A stretch of DNA of 5,272 nucleotides from Deltaproteobacteria bacterium. Lineage in GTDB: Bacteria > Desulfobacterota > DSM-4660 > Desulfatiglandales > Desulfatiglandaceae. The position numbers were made by a program, and so were the translations under genes. A model generated the notes under the pieces. It was given only the letters and a program-made list of their open reading frames with translations, ran no database searches and was not told the origin of the DNA. Positions 1 to 5,148 of this stretch are shown here, piece by piece; the stretch's first letter is position 1, and each line of letters starts with the position of its first letter. Where the stretch lies: NCBI GenBank assembly GCA_018644785.1, contig JABGPV010000331.1:1-5272 (forward strand), read 5' to 3'.

Positions 1-46
1 CGGTTACTTTAGAAATCGTATCGCCCTTTTCTACCATATAAGACAT
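1..46 (-). CDS. LysM-domain protein, N-terminus only (runs off the left edge)
   Basis: Only 15 codons are inside the window: ATG at 44-46, reading MSYMVEKGDTISKVT. The block Y-x-V-x-K-G-D-T-I-S-K-V is the characteristic beginning of a LysM repeat (consensus YtVkkGDTLskIA), a small domain that binds N-acetylglucosamine polymers such as peptidoglycan. A Shine-Dalgarno sequence AGGTGA (complement of 51-56) lies four bases before the ATG, which supports this start. No signal peptide precedes the LysM, so the protein is either cytoplasmic, exported by another route, or part of a larger assembly (LysM proteins of this form occur in phage-tail-like structures and in cell-wall enzymes; the window cannot separate these). 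Its start lies inside the end of the 54-codon frame at 31-195, indicating translational coupling. The domain call is firm for so short a piece; the full function is unknown. Confidence 0.6.
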   Translation of the reverse strand, partial: MSYMVEKGDTISKVT

Positions 47-195
47 GCGGTCACCTCTACTGATACGTGAAAGTTATTATCGGGGATGAAACCGTCAAAA
101 TTCCGCCAACGGTGATGCTCGGAAAATCCGTACCCTCCAAGCCTGATTTCGGCTTCTACATTGACCGTTCCCTCTTTGTGTGATGTCTTGGAAAT
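31..195 (-). CDS. Small unrecognised protein (54 aa) with probable ATT start, overlapping the LysM gene
   Basis: This frame has no ATG, GTG or TTG in a suitable place, but several things suggest it is real. It stays open from an upstream TAA near 241-243 to a TAG at 31-33. Its composition looks protein-like (segments VEAEIRLGGYGFSEHHRW and NFDGFIPDNNFHVSVEV). It overlaps the LysM start by 16 bases in a different frame, a typical operon arrangement. AAGGAGC (complement of 207-213) lies 12 bases before an ATT codon at 193-195, and translation from there would give (M)SKTSHKEGTVNVEAEI..., a natural N-terminus. ATT is a rare but known bacterial start. Alternatives are an ATG lost by mutation (a decaying gene), or translation entering through the T7 run at 200-206. 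There is no signal peptide and no membrane segment. The EHHRW cluster could bind metal, but that is a guess. I do not recognise the family. Confidence 0.5.
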   Translation of the reverse strand: MSKTSHKEGTVNVEAEIRLGGYGFSEHHRWRNFDGFIPDNNFHVSVEVTACLIW

Positions 196-206
196 CTTTA
201 AAAAAA

Positions 207-213
207 GCTCCTT
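207..213 (-). promoter_or_regulatory. Ribosome binding site that decides the unusual ATT start
   Basis: AAGGAGC on the minus strand is a strong Shine-Dalgarno match with no ATG, GTG or TTG within normal reach downstream in an open frame. It is followed by a run of seven T and then AAAG-ATT. The 12-base spacing to ATT (193-195) is long, but this is the only way I can see for this site to serve the open frame that ends inside the LysM gene. Confidence 0.4.
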
Positions 214-223
214 GCAGAAATGT

Positions 224-252
224 AAATCAAAAATTACAATTAGTTATGTCAA
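224..252 (-). promoter_or_regulatory. Candidate sigma-70 promoter for the left-edge minus-strand operon
   Basis: On the minus strand a perfect -35 box TTGACA (complement of 247-252) is followed after 17 bases by TGATTT (complement of 224-229), a poor -10 match; GATTTA one base further on is an alternative. The surroundings are AT-rich. Transcription would begin near 215-218, just before the AAGGAGC ribosome binding site at 207-213, giving a short leader to the 54-codon frame. The perfect -35 and the placement are the support; the weak -10 limits confidence. Confidence 0.4.
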
Positions 253-636
253 CGTGTGAGACCCATGAAATCCTTATGGGATGCCATTCAATTCCATAAA
301 AGGTTTTATAATGTTGTACTTCCAAATGCTATTTTTTTATCCCTCTGACAGGGTGAAGTGGCATTTCAGGAGTATTATGCAAAAAATGCACCAGAATGTG
401 AGGGGCGTCTATTCTGGGAAGAGAGCTGAAGCGTCGCATTGAGTTGCAGAAAACATTCGCAAAAAAACATGCGATGTGATACCCCAGACAAAAGGTCTCA
501 ATCAGAATTTGTCCGAGAAACAACTCTCATTTTTTAAATAGTATCTATGTAGGAACGGCTTTTTGGATGTGACTTTCGCTTCAACCGCATCTGGGAATCC
601 GCTTTCACAGTGTTTAGCCGAAAGAACGAGAAAACC
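253..636. other. Intergenic region of about 380 bases without a convincing gene
   Basis: The stretch is AT-rich and its frames are short. The best small plus-strand candidates are ATG at 377-379 (21 codons, preceded by CAGGAG) and GTG at 358-360 (23 codons); these overlap in different frames and neither is recognisable. A minus-strand TTG frame spanning 329-523 lacks a usable ribosome binding site. Small inverted repeats are present: TCGCAT/ATGCGA (434-439 and 469-474), GACAAA/TTTGTC (487-492 and 508-513), and GAGA/TCTC (515-518 and 525-528) followed by ATTTTTT. The last looks like a very weak terminator. The promoter of the following DUF362 gene should lie here, but I see no clear -35/-10 pair. 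Confidence 0.5.
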
Positions 637-1704
637 ATGTCGAAAGTATTACTTCGTCCTGCAACCTACGAAAATCTGCGTGAAGCAGTAGACCTCGTCT
701 TCGAGATATTCCCCCTTGATTTACGGGGAAAAACCGTTTTGATAAAGCCCAATGTACTTCGGGCGACAAATGCGGAAGAAGGGGTCGTCACACACCCTTC
801 AGTGCTCCGTGCCGTGGTGGAAAAGGTCGAATCCATGGCGCCTGCATCGTTGGTTGTGGGGGACAATACCGGAATGATGAGCTATGGCGCGAATGAGGAG
901 AGTTTCAAGAAAACCGGACTGATGGAAGCGGCCATGGGTTATTATGAGAACATTGGAAACGATTCGGTGAAACTGGCTTTTAATCCGGATTTCGTGCCCA
1001 CGGTGAGCGTCTCACGGGCGGTTCTGGATGCGGATGTGATCATCAGCCTCCCCAAGTTCAAGACCCACGGCCTCACCGTCATCACCGGGGCCATCAAGAA
1101 CAGTTATGGTTTTCTGCCCGGCGCTCAGAAGGCCAGACTGCACAAAAATGCGGGCAGCCCCGAAAGGTTTCACGAAATGCTGGTGGACATATTCAGACTT
1201 CGCGTTCCCGACCTTTTCCTGGTGGATGCCGTGGTGGGAATGGAGGGGAACGGACCGGCCTCTCCTGACCTGAGAGACATCGGCCTGATCCTGGCATCCG
1301 ACAATGCCGTTGCCCTGGACGGCGTCATGGCCACCCTGATGGGATGTGATCCCGGCCTTCTTCGATTCCTTCAAAAGGCAATGGAAATGGAACTGGGGGA
1401 TTACGATCCGGACATGAATGAAATCATTGGTAAATTGACACCCTTTGATGATTTCAAGCTGCCGCCCCTGGGCGGCGAAGCCATTCACCACAATGAGGCC
1501 ATTCAGGACTTTCTTCACAAACGGACCCTTCTTCAACCTGACGTAGACCCTGAAAAATGTACCGCCTGTGGTACCTGCATTGAGCAGTGTCCCGTATCCG
1601 CCCTGTTTATGATAGATGAACTTCCCGAGGTGGATACAGAGATCTGTATTACCTGCTTCTGCTGTCAGGAGATGTGCCCTGAAAAGGCCATTGAGCTGAC
1701 ATGA
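637..1704 (+). CDS. DUF362 domain protein with C-terminal 2x[4Fe-4S] ferredoxin domain
   Basis: The protein has 355 residues, cytoplasmic, with no signal peptide. Residues 1-285 form a DUF362 domain: VLIKPNVL (34-41), the T-H-P-x-V-L-x-A block (52-59), GDNTG (75-79), the long conserved stretch ISLPKFKTHGLTVITGAIKN (136-155) and DAVVGMEGNGP (197-207). Residues 305-355 form a bacterial-type ferredoxin with two cysteine quartets, C308-C311-C314-C318P and C337-C340-C343-C347P; C342 is an additional cysteine. DUF362-ferredoxin fusions are common in anaerobes, and the reaction they catalyse is not established; an electron-transfer role is inferred from the clusters. An upstream in-frame GTG at 610-612 would add nine residues. 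I prefer ATG 637 because MSKVLLRPA is a typical family start and the upstream extension is charged and unconserved-looking; neither start has a strong ribosome binding site (GAG at about 7 bases for ATG). It ends 24 bases from the convergent gene, with no clear terminator between them. Confidence 0.9.
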   Translation: MSKVLLRPATYENLREAVDLVFEIFPLDLRGKTVLIKPNVLRATNAEEGVVTHPSVLRAVVEKVESMAPASLVVGDNTGMMSYGANEESFKKTGLMEAAMGYYENIGNDSVKLAFNPDFVPTVSVSRAVLDADVIISLPKFKTHGLTVITGAIKNSYGFLPGAQKARLHKNAGSPERFHEMLVDIFRLRVPDLFLVDAVVGMEGNGPASPDLRDIGLILASDNAVALDGVMATLMGCDPGLLRFLQKAMEMELGDYDPDMNEIIGKLTPFDDFKLPPLGGEAIHHNEAIQDFLHKRTLLQPDVDPEKCTACGTCIEQCPVSALFMIDELPEVDTEICITCFCCQEMCPEKAIELT

Positions 1705-1728
1705 GCCGTAGGACCTCGTCAGGCGAAC

Positions 1729-2661
1729 TCAATAACTGCTTTCATTTTGTCGCGGTCTGTCCTTTTTCAGGAAGTCGGATTGCTTCTGGCTATCGTTCAG
1801 TGGCTGCCAATTTTTGTTGCCTTCATTAAGGGACCGAAAACCCTCAGAAGATGATGGAGTCCTATTAAGCGATTTGGACTGACTCTTGGCTCCCGAGCCC
1901 TGCAAACTCTCCCAGGAACCTGATCCACCCGCAGGCTTGGGCGGCGGTGGAGGTGGCGGCGGAGGTGTGGACGGGGTGTTCTCCCGGACAGTTCGTTCAA
2001 CCGTCCGGCTCAGAACGTCGATCAGTTCATCGGCGTTTTTTGCCGGCACATATCTGCCGCCGCCCGCCTGCGCCACCCCCTGGAGCTGCTTCTCTTCCTT
2101 GGAACCGGGCTTGATGCCGAATCCGATCACTTCAATGGAAGTGGACATACCCCCCTCACCACCCCCGCCGCCGGTCAAGGGGGGCCGGGTCCGGGGAATT
2201 TCAGGGCCCGGCAGACTGTTGTCCCCGACAACCCGCCACCCCTGGCGGGTCTTTTCCCACAGCCAACGGATGATCAGGTTCCGTTCCACTGCCGAGCCGT
2301 CGGCTGCGACCCGGGCCTTAATGTTGAATGTGGTCTCGGTGACCATATACCCCTGCCTGCTACTCGATCTCATGTTATCAATTCTGATTCTGATGTCATT
2401 CCACAGAGAGAAGGTCTCGCCGGTTTCAGCCTTAATCCGATTAACGAGATCATGGCCGGCCCAAGACACGCCCGGCTTGAAGATGCTCAGCACCAGATTC
2501 AAATCTTTTTGCTCCATTCCCCTGACGAATCGACCGATCTCTGTTTTGATCGCTTCAACGTCCTGGTTGGCAACAGCCGGATCGGACATCAGGGAGAGGC
2601 TGGTTAGGAGGGAAATAGCTACAATCAGCCTTGTCAATGGCTTGGTTCCGTTTATCATCAT
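1729..2661 (-). CDS. Exported NTF2/SnoaL-like protein carrying the C-terminal fragment of a vWA domain and a Pro-rich tail
   Basis: The protein has 310 residues. ATG at 2659-2661 is chosen over a GTG at 2677-2679 because AAGGGGGAT precedes it at ideal spacing. Residues 1-31 are a signal peptide (K7, R11, hydrophobic 12-25, cleavage after AVA at about 31). Residues 33-150 resemble an NTF2/SnoaL-like cone fold: VEAIKTEIGRFVRGMEQKDL at the start and WEKTRQGWRVVGDN as the last strand pair. A glycine-rich linker (164-171) follows. Residues 173-225 match the last strand and helix of a vWA domain (IEVIGFGIKPGS, then QLQGVAQAGGGRYVPAKNADEL), but no MIDAS residues are present in this protein. Then come nine prolines (233-241) and a Ser/Asn/Gln/Lys-rich tail, probably disordered. 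The start is eight bases after the stop of the upstream gene, whose stop overlaps this ribosome binding site, so translation is probably coupled. The missing front half of the vWA is encoded by that upstream gene. Specific function unknown. Confidence 0.85.
   Translation of the reverse strand: MMINGTKPLTRLIVAISLLTSLSLMSDPAVANQDVEAIKTEIGRFVRGMEQKDLNLVLSIFKPGVSWAGHDLVNRIKAETGETFSLWNDIRIRIDNMRSSSRQGYMVTETTFNIKARVAADGSAVERNLIIRWLWEKTRQGWRVVGDNSLPGPEIPRTRPPLTGGGGGEGGMSTSIEVIGFGIKPGSKEEKQLQGVAQAGGGRYVPAKNADELIDVLSRTVERTVRENTPSTPPPPPPPPPKPAGGSGSWESLQGSGAKSQSKSLNRTPSSSEGFRSLNEGNKNWQPLNDSQKQSDFLKKDRPRQNESSY
2146..2148 (-). other. Possible internal translation start for the vWA C-terminal fragment
   Basis: Within the NTF2-like gene, the codons for the glycine linker read GGTGAGGGGGGT immediately before an in-frame ATG. 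This is a plausible ribosome binding site placed exactly where the vWA-like segment (MSTSIEVIGFGI) begins. A product from here would be 139 residues without a signal peptide. The G-rich run may simply reflect glycine codons, so this is only a candidate. Confidence 0.2.
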
Positions 2662-2670
2662 ATCCCCCTT
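2662..2670 (-). promoter_or_regulatory. Ribosome binding site overlapping the upstream stop (coupled translation)
   Basis: AAGGGGGAT on the minus strand directly precedes ATG 2659-2661, and its first base is part of the TAA stop (2670-2672) of the upstream vWA/HExxH gene. Ribosomes finishing the first gene would be placed on the start of the second, which suggests the two exported proteins are made in linked amounts. Confidence 0.6.
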
Positions 2671-3698
2671 TAATTCCACAACCAGTAGTAACGTGAGTCA
2701 AACCATCCCGGGTATGTCCAGGTCCCGTCCGGCTTTTGAACCGCACCCATTCTACGCAGTTGCCCCAGGGCGTTCACTCTTTGAAAGCTGGATTTGCTGA
2801 CCTTGAGATCATTGAAGGTCTTCACCTGTAGAACGAAGGCAGCCCATTCCCCAAAACCCAATTTGTGGTGAAGCTCGTGGATCAGCGTGCTGGCCGCTTC
2901 ACCCAGATCAGCATCGGCCCGGGTCAGGTCGGTCTTATTAAAAGCCCCCATGCTGAAGAATTGTTCGTAAAGGGTCATATTGCCCAAGCGGGAGCACGAA
3001 GCCACAGCCGAAGAGCTGAGCATGCTCTTCTTCTGATAATACAGGGGCGCTTTCCAGGCCTCATCGGCATATTTCCGGAACAGGGCGATGTTGGGATCGG
3101 CAGGGTTGGTCCTTTCAAGTTCGTCGGCTCGTTTCCGCAGGTAGACGACAACCTTTTTGAGCACCACCTTCCGATTTTTTGCGTTGGGCAGGTTGGAAAA
3201 ATGCCAGTTGGGCGGGAACATCTGAACGCCCTGTTCCTGACGGTTGATATTCTGGGCCGCCTGAATGGGGTTTCCCCGACAGCTTTCACCGCCGTCGCTC
3301 AATACGATCAGTTTCCCCTTGAAACCGGTGCCGTTAAGTTGAAGATATTCTCCGGCCTTTTTGATGGCATATGCCAAAGGCGTGCTTCCGCTGGCCCCGA
3401 AATTGAGCCCCCCGATAATCTTCTGAGGGTCCTGGGTCAGACCAACCCGCCGTTCGCACTTACCGCACCCGCCAAAGTTGAACAGGCAGATTTCAATACC
3501 CTGGTCTTTCAATGTACCGGAACTTGACAAAGCCTGAACGCCGGCCCGGACCGCTTTCTTGGCCGCCACAAGTTTTTCGCCCTTCATGCTGCCCGACGAA
3601 TCCACCACAAACGCGATGGACAGGTTGAGAGCCTGCGCTGTCCCCGCCCACCCCAAAATCAGAAGTATAGCCACTGCAACAATTCCTGATCGTTTCAC
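2670..3698 (-). CDS. Exported protein with the N-terminal part of a vWA domain (complete MIDAS) and an HELHH metallopeptidase-like region
   Basis: The protein has 342 residues with a GTG start at 3696-3698, supported by GGGAGAG a few bases upstream. Residues 1-23 are a signal peptide (KR, hydrophobic core, AQA cleavage). Residues 25-155 are the front of a vWA domain, an extracellular metal-dependent binding fold. The MIDAS residues are all visible: D33-S35-S37 in DSSGSM, T106 in GSTP, and D135 in LIVLSDGGESC. Cysteines C71, C78, C81 and C140 are in positions where this subfamily often has disulfides. The fold should continue into its fifth beta strand after QEQGVQ (154-159). Instead, residues 160-342 are unrelated, largely helical, with LIHELHHKLGFGEWAAF (272-288): H274-E275-x-x-H278 is a zinc-peptidase motif, and E284 could be a third ligand though it is unusually near. 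The C-terminus is aromatic (YYWLWN). It is the first gene of a coupled pair. A role in calcium/magnesium-dependent binding or proteolysis in the periplasm is inference; the peptidase call is weaker than the vWA call. Confidence 0.88.
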   Translation of the reverse strand: MKRSGIVAVAILLILGWAGTAQALNLSIAFVVDSSGSMKGEKLVAAKKAVRAGVQALSSSGTLKDQGIEICLFNFGGCGKCERRVGLTQDPQKIIGGLNFGASGSTPLAYAIKKAGEYLQLNGTGFKGKLIVLSDGGESCRGNPIQAAQNINRQEQGVQMFPPNWHFSNLPNAKNRKVVLKKVVVYLRKRADELERTNPADPNIALFRKYADEAWKAPLYYQKKSMLSSSAVASCSRLGNMTLYEQFFSMGAFNKTDLTRADADLGEAASTLIHELHHKLGFGEWAAFVLQVKTFNDLKVSKSSFQRVNALGQLRRMGAVQKPDGTWTYPGWFDSRYYWLWN

Positions 3699-3770
3699 AA
3701 CACTCTCCCGGTATTATGATGGTTGTTATTGCCAACGGAAATTTTCGCATAAATGCGGATGAAAGCAAAA

Positions 3771-3799
3771 TTGTTTTTATGTTCAGGTTATGCTATTCT
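3771..3799 (+). promoter_or_regulatory. pcm: Candidate promoter for the exported isoaspartyl methyltransferase gene
   Basis: TTGTTT (3771-3776), a 17-base spacer and TATTCT (3794-3799) fit a sigma-70 promoter and leave a leader of about 39 bases before ATG 3845. A second match, TTGTCA (3807-3812), 16 bases, TATATT (3829-3834), has better boxes, but transcription would then begin at about 3841, after the AAGG ribosome binding site. It would suit only a downstream start at ATG 3863. Confidence 0.35.
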
Positions 3800-3813
3800 C
3801 TAATGCTTGTCAA
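3785..3813 (-). promoter_or_regulatory. Candidate promoter for the split-vWA gene pair
   Basis: On the minus strand TTGACA (complement of 3808-3813) is followed after 17 bases by TAACCT (complement of 3785-3790). The -35 is perfect and the -10 is weak. Transcription would start near 3778, leaving about 80 bases of leader before GTG 3698. A short inverted repeat CGCAT-AA-ATGCG at 3746-3757 lies in that leader and might be an operator, though it is too short to be sure. The site overlaps the proposed divergent promoter of the methyltransferase gene, so the two could interfere with each other. Confidence 0.35.
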
Positions 3814-3844
3814 AGAAAATCTTATTGATATATTTAAGGTTTTT

Positions 3845-4609
3845 ATGAAAAAGAGTTTCGCCATGACCAAAGGTGTAGCGCCTCTTCACGCCATTTATAT
3901 TCACGGGTTGACCCTTTTTTTTCTACTTTTGGTTATTCCCGTGGCGGATCGAGTCCGGGCGGATGATGAAAAAGATGGATTTGCAGCACTGCGGGAGAAA
4001 ATGGTTTCCCGGCAGATCGAAGCGCGAGGGGTTACCGATCCGGACGTGCTCAAAGCCATGAAAATTGTGCCCAGGCATCTTTTTGTTCCCACAAAATATC
4101 AAAAAAATGCTTACGGGGACTATCCGCTGCCCATTGGTAAAGGTCAGACCATCTCTCAACCCTATATTGTGGCCTTCATGACAGCCGAACTGCACGTAAA
4201 ACCAAATGATCGGATACTTGAAATCGGTACGGGATCGGGATATCAGGCGGCTGTTTTGGCGGAACTGGGGTGCGAAGTCTATTCCATTGAAATCATAGGG
4301 TCTCTTGGAAAAAGAGCAAAAGAAACGCTGGGGCGGTTGGGTTACGGGAACGTTCACATCAAGATCGGTGACGGTCACAAGGGTTGGCCTGAAAAAGCGC
4401 CTTTTGACGCCATCATAGTGACATGTGCCCCTGAAAAAATCCCGCAATCCCTGGTTCAACAGTTGAAGGAAGGGGGGCGCATGATCATTCCGGTCGGTGA
4501 ATCCGGGGGAATCCAGCACCTGGTATTGGCTGTGAAAAAAGGAGGTTGCCTTGCTTCCCGCAGGGTCCTGCCGGTTCGTTTCGTTCCCATGGTCGAGAGC
4601 CCCCCCTAG
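3845..4609 (+). CDS. pcm: Protein-L-isoaspartate O-methyltransferase, exported form
   Basis: This enzyme transfers a methyl group from S-adenosylmethionine to L-isoaspartyl residues that arise by ageing of Asp and Asn, starting their repair. The product has 254 residues. Residues 1-39 look like a signal peptide or signal anchor (KK, then hydrophobic 22-33, with a possible cleavage near RVRA, 36-39), so it probably works outside the cytoplasm; the usual cytoplasmic enzyme is about 210 residues. Family motifs are complete: VPRHLFVP (75-82), GKGQTISQPYIVAFM (98-112), the SAM-binding motif LEIGTGSGYQAAVLAEL (125-141), VYSIE (145-149), GDG (175-177), APFDAIIVTCA (185-195), LKEGGRMIIPVG (207-218), ending near VRFVPM as usual. 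ATG 3845 has AAGG five bases upstream; ATG 3863 is a possible alternative. The frame is open upstream to 3716, but that region holds the intergenic promoters. The SAM substrate would be scarce outside the cytoplasm, which is a known puzzle for exported members. It is divergent from the exported vWA pair. Confidence 0.93.
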   Translation: MKKSFAMTKGVAPLHAIYIHGLTLFFLLLVIPVADRVRADDEKDGFAALREKMVSRQIEARGVTDPDVLKAMKIVPRHLFVPTKYQKNAYGDYPLPIGKGQTISQPYIVAFMTAELHVKPNDRILEIGTGSGYQAAVLAELGCEVYSIEIIGSLGKRAKETLGRLGYGNVHIKIGDGHKGWPEKAPFDAIIVTCAPEKIPQSLVQQLKEGGRMIIPVGESGGIQHLVLAVKKGGCLASRRVLPVRFVPMVESPP

Positions 4610-4640
4610 GAAGACTCATTTCACCGGTCTGGCCTCCCCT

Positions 4641-4678
4641 AAAACCGACCCCTGTTTCTTACCCATAATCGGTTTTTT
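4641..4678 (+). terminator. Possible intrinsic terminator after the methyltransferase gene
   Basis: AAAACCGA (4641-4648) pairs with TCGGTTTT (4669-4676) across a 20-base loop, and T's run from 4673 to 4678. Only four stem pairs are G-C, the loop is large, and much of the T run is part of the stem, so this is a weak candidate. Its position between pcm and an independent promoter suits a terminator. Confidence 0.3.
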
Positions 4679-4680
4679 GA

Positions 4681-4708
4681 TTGACATTAGTGATTTTTTT
4701 GAGATAGT
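4681..4708 (+). promoter_or_regulatory. Promoter candidate for the response-regulator gene
   Basis: A perfect TTGACA (4681-4686) is followed after 16 bases by GATAGT (4703-4708), four of six matches to TATAAT. Transcription near 4715 would give a leader of about 29 bases, ending in the strong ribosome binding site before ATG 4744. This suggests the gene is transcribed on its own. Confidence 0.45.
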
Positions 4709-4743
4709 AATATACACCGTTTGATATAGTGAAAGGGAAGGAT

Positions 4744-5148
4744 ATGCCTGATCATAAAAAACAAACACCTGACCAACAAAGCATCCTGGTCATTGACGAT
4801 GAGGAAACCATCCGCCTGTTGCTCCGGACCATCCTGGAGCGCGAGGGATACCGGGTACTGGAAGCCCCCGACGGAAACGAAGGGCTCAAACAATTCACCA
4901 AAACCCCCACCGACCTGGTCATCACAGACCTCATCATGCCGGGGAAAGAGGGCATCGAAACCATCCGTGAACTTCGCCAGAAGTTCCCGGGTGTCAAAAT
5001 CATCGCCGTTTCCGGCGGTGGCCGAATCGGCCCTAGTTCCTATCTCAAAATGGCCAAAGGGGTCGGGGCTTTGCGCACCTTGAGCAAACCCTTTGATAAA
5101 ACAGTTTTATTGGAGGTGGTTAAGGAGGTCATTGAAATGGATATTTGA
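4744..5148 (+). CDS. Single-domain response regulator (CheY-like receiver)
   Basis: The product has 134 residues and consists only of a receiver domain, with about 12 extra polar residues at the start and no DNA-binding or enzymatic output domain. The acidic pair is D18-D19 in ILVIDDEE, the phosphoacceptor is D62 in LVITDLIMPG, the switch residue is S90 in IIAVSGGG, and the conserved lysine is K115 in LSKPF. All catalytic positions are intact, so it should be phosphorylated by a histidine kinase. No kinase gene is in the window, so its partner is unknown. It could act as a phosphate shuttle or by protein-protein contact. The S90-GGGRIGPSSYLKMAKGVGA loop resembles that of a stand-alone receiver group seen in environmental proteobacteria (recall, not checked). 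ATG 4744 is preferred over an in-frame GTG at 4729 because AAAGGGAAGGAT sits directly before the ATG. Confidence 0.92.
   Translation: MPDHKKQTPDQQSILVIDDEETIRLLLRTILEREGYRVLEAPDGNEGLKQFTKTPTDLVITDLIMPGKEGIETIRELRQKFPGVKIIAVSGGGRIGPSSYLKMAKGVGALRTLSKPFDKTVLLEVVKEVIEMDI

Noticed and set aside
67..183. Plus-strand GTG frame of 38 codons (KVIIGDETVKIPPTVMLGK...)
   Set aside because: It looks protein-like, but it lacks a ribosome site and lies antisense to the 54-codon minus frame, which has a ribosome site, a promoter candidate and an operon overlap. Kept as the weaker alternative.
358..442. Two tiny overlapping plus-strand frames (GTG 358, 23 codons; ATG 377, 21 codons)
   Set aside because: The ATG has CAGGAG upstream, but such short overlapping frames with no recognised sequence and no leader-peptide features (no attenuator, no codon run) are expected by chance.
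329..523. Minus-strand TTG frame of 64 codons in the left intergenic region
   Set aside because: No usable ribosome binding site, unusual start, cysteine/phenylalanine-rich AT-derived composition and no recognisable motif.
515..535. GAGA-loop-TCTC followed by ATTTTTT, terminator-like
   Set aside because: The stem has only four pairs and no plus-strand gene lies upstream to need it.
1012..1536. Open minus-strand frame of about 174 codons
   Set aside because: Antisense to the DUF362 gene, which has clear family motifs on the plus strand.
1886..2800. Long open plus-strand frame of about 300 codons
   Set aside because: It lies antisense to the NTF2/vWA-fragment gene, begins in its glycine/proline coding repeats, has no domain features, and its composition is that of a shadow frame in GC-rich coding sequence.
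2865..3527. Open plus-strand frame of about 220 codons
   Set aside because: It is antisense to the vWA/HELHH gene, whose MIDAS motifs, signal peptide and ribosome site establish the minus strand as coding.
3746..3757. Palindrome CGCAT-AA-ATGCG in the divergent intergenic region
   Set aside because: Five-base arms are too short to claim an operator, and no regulator in the window points to it.
3923..4519. Open minus-strand frame of about 198 codons
   Set aside because: Antisense to the methyltransferase gene, which has all family motifs.
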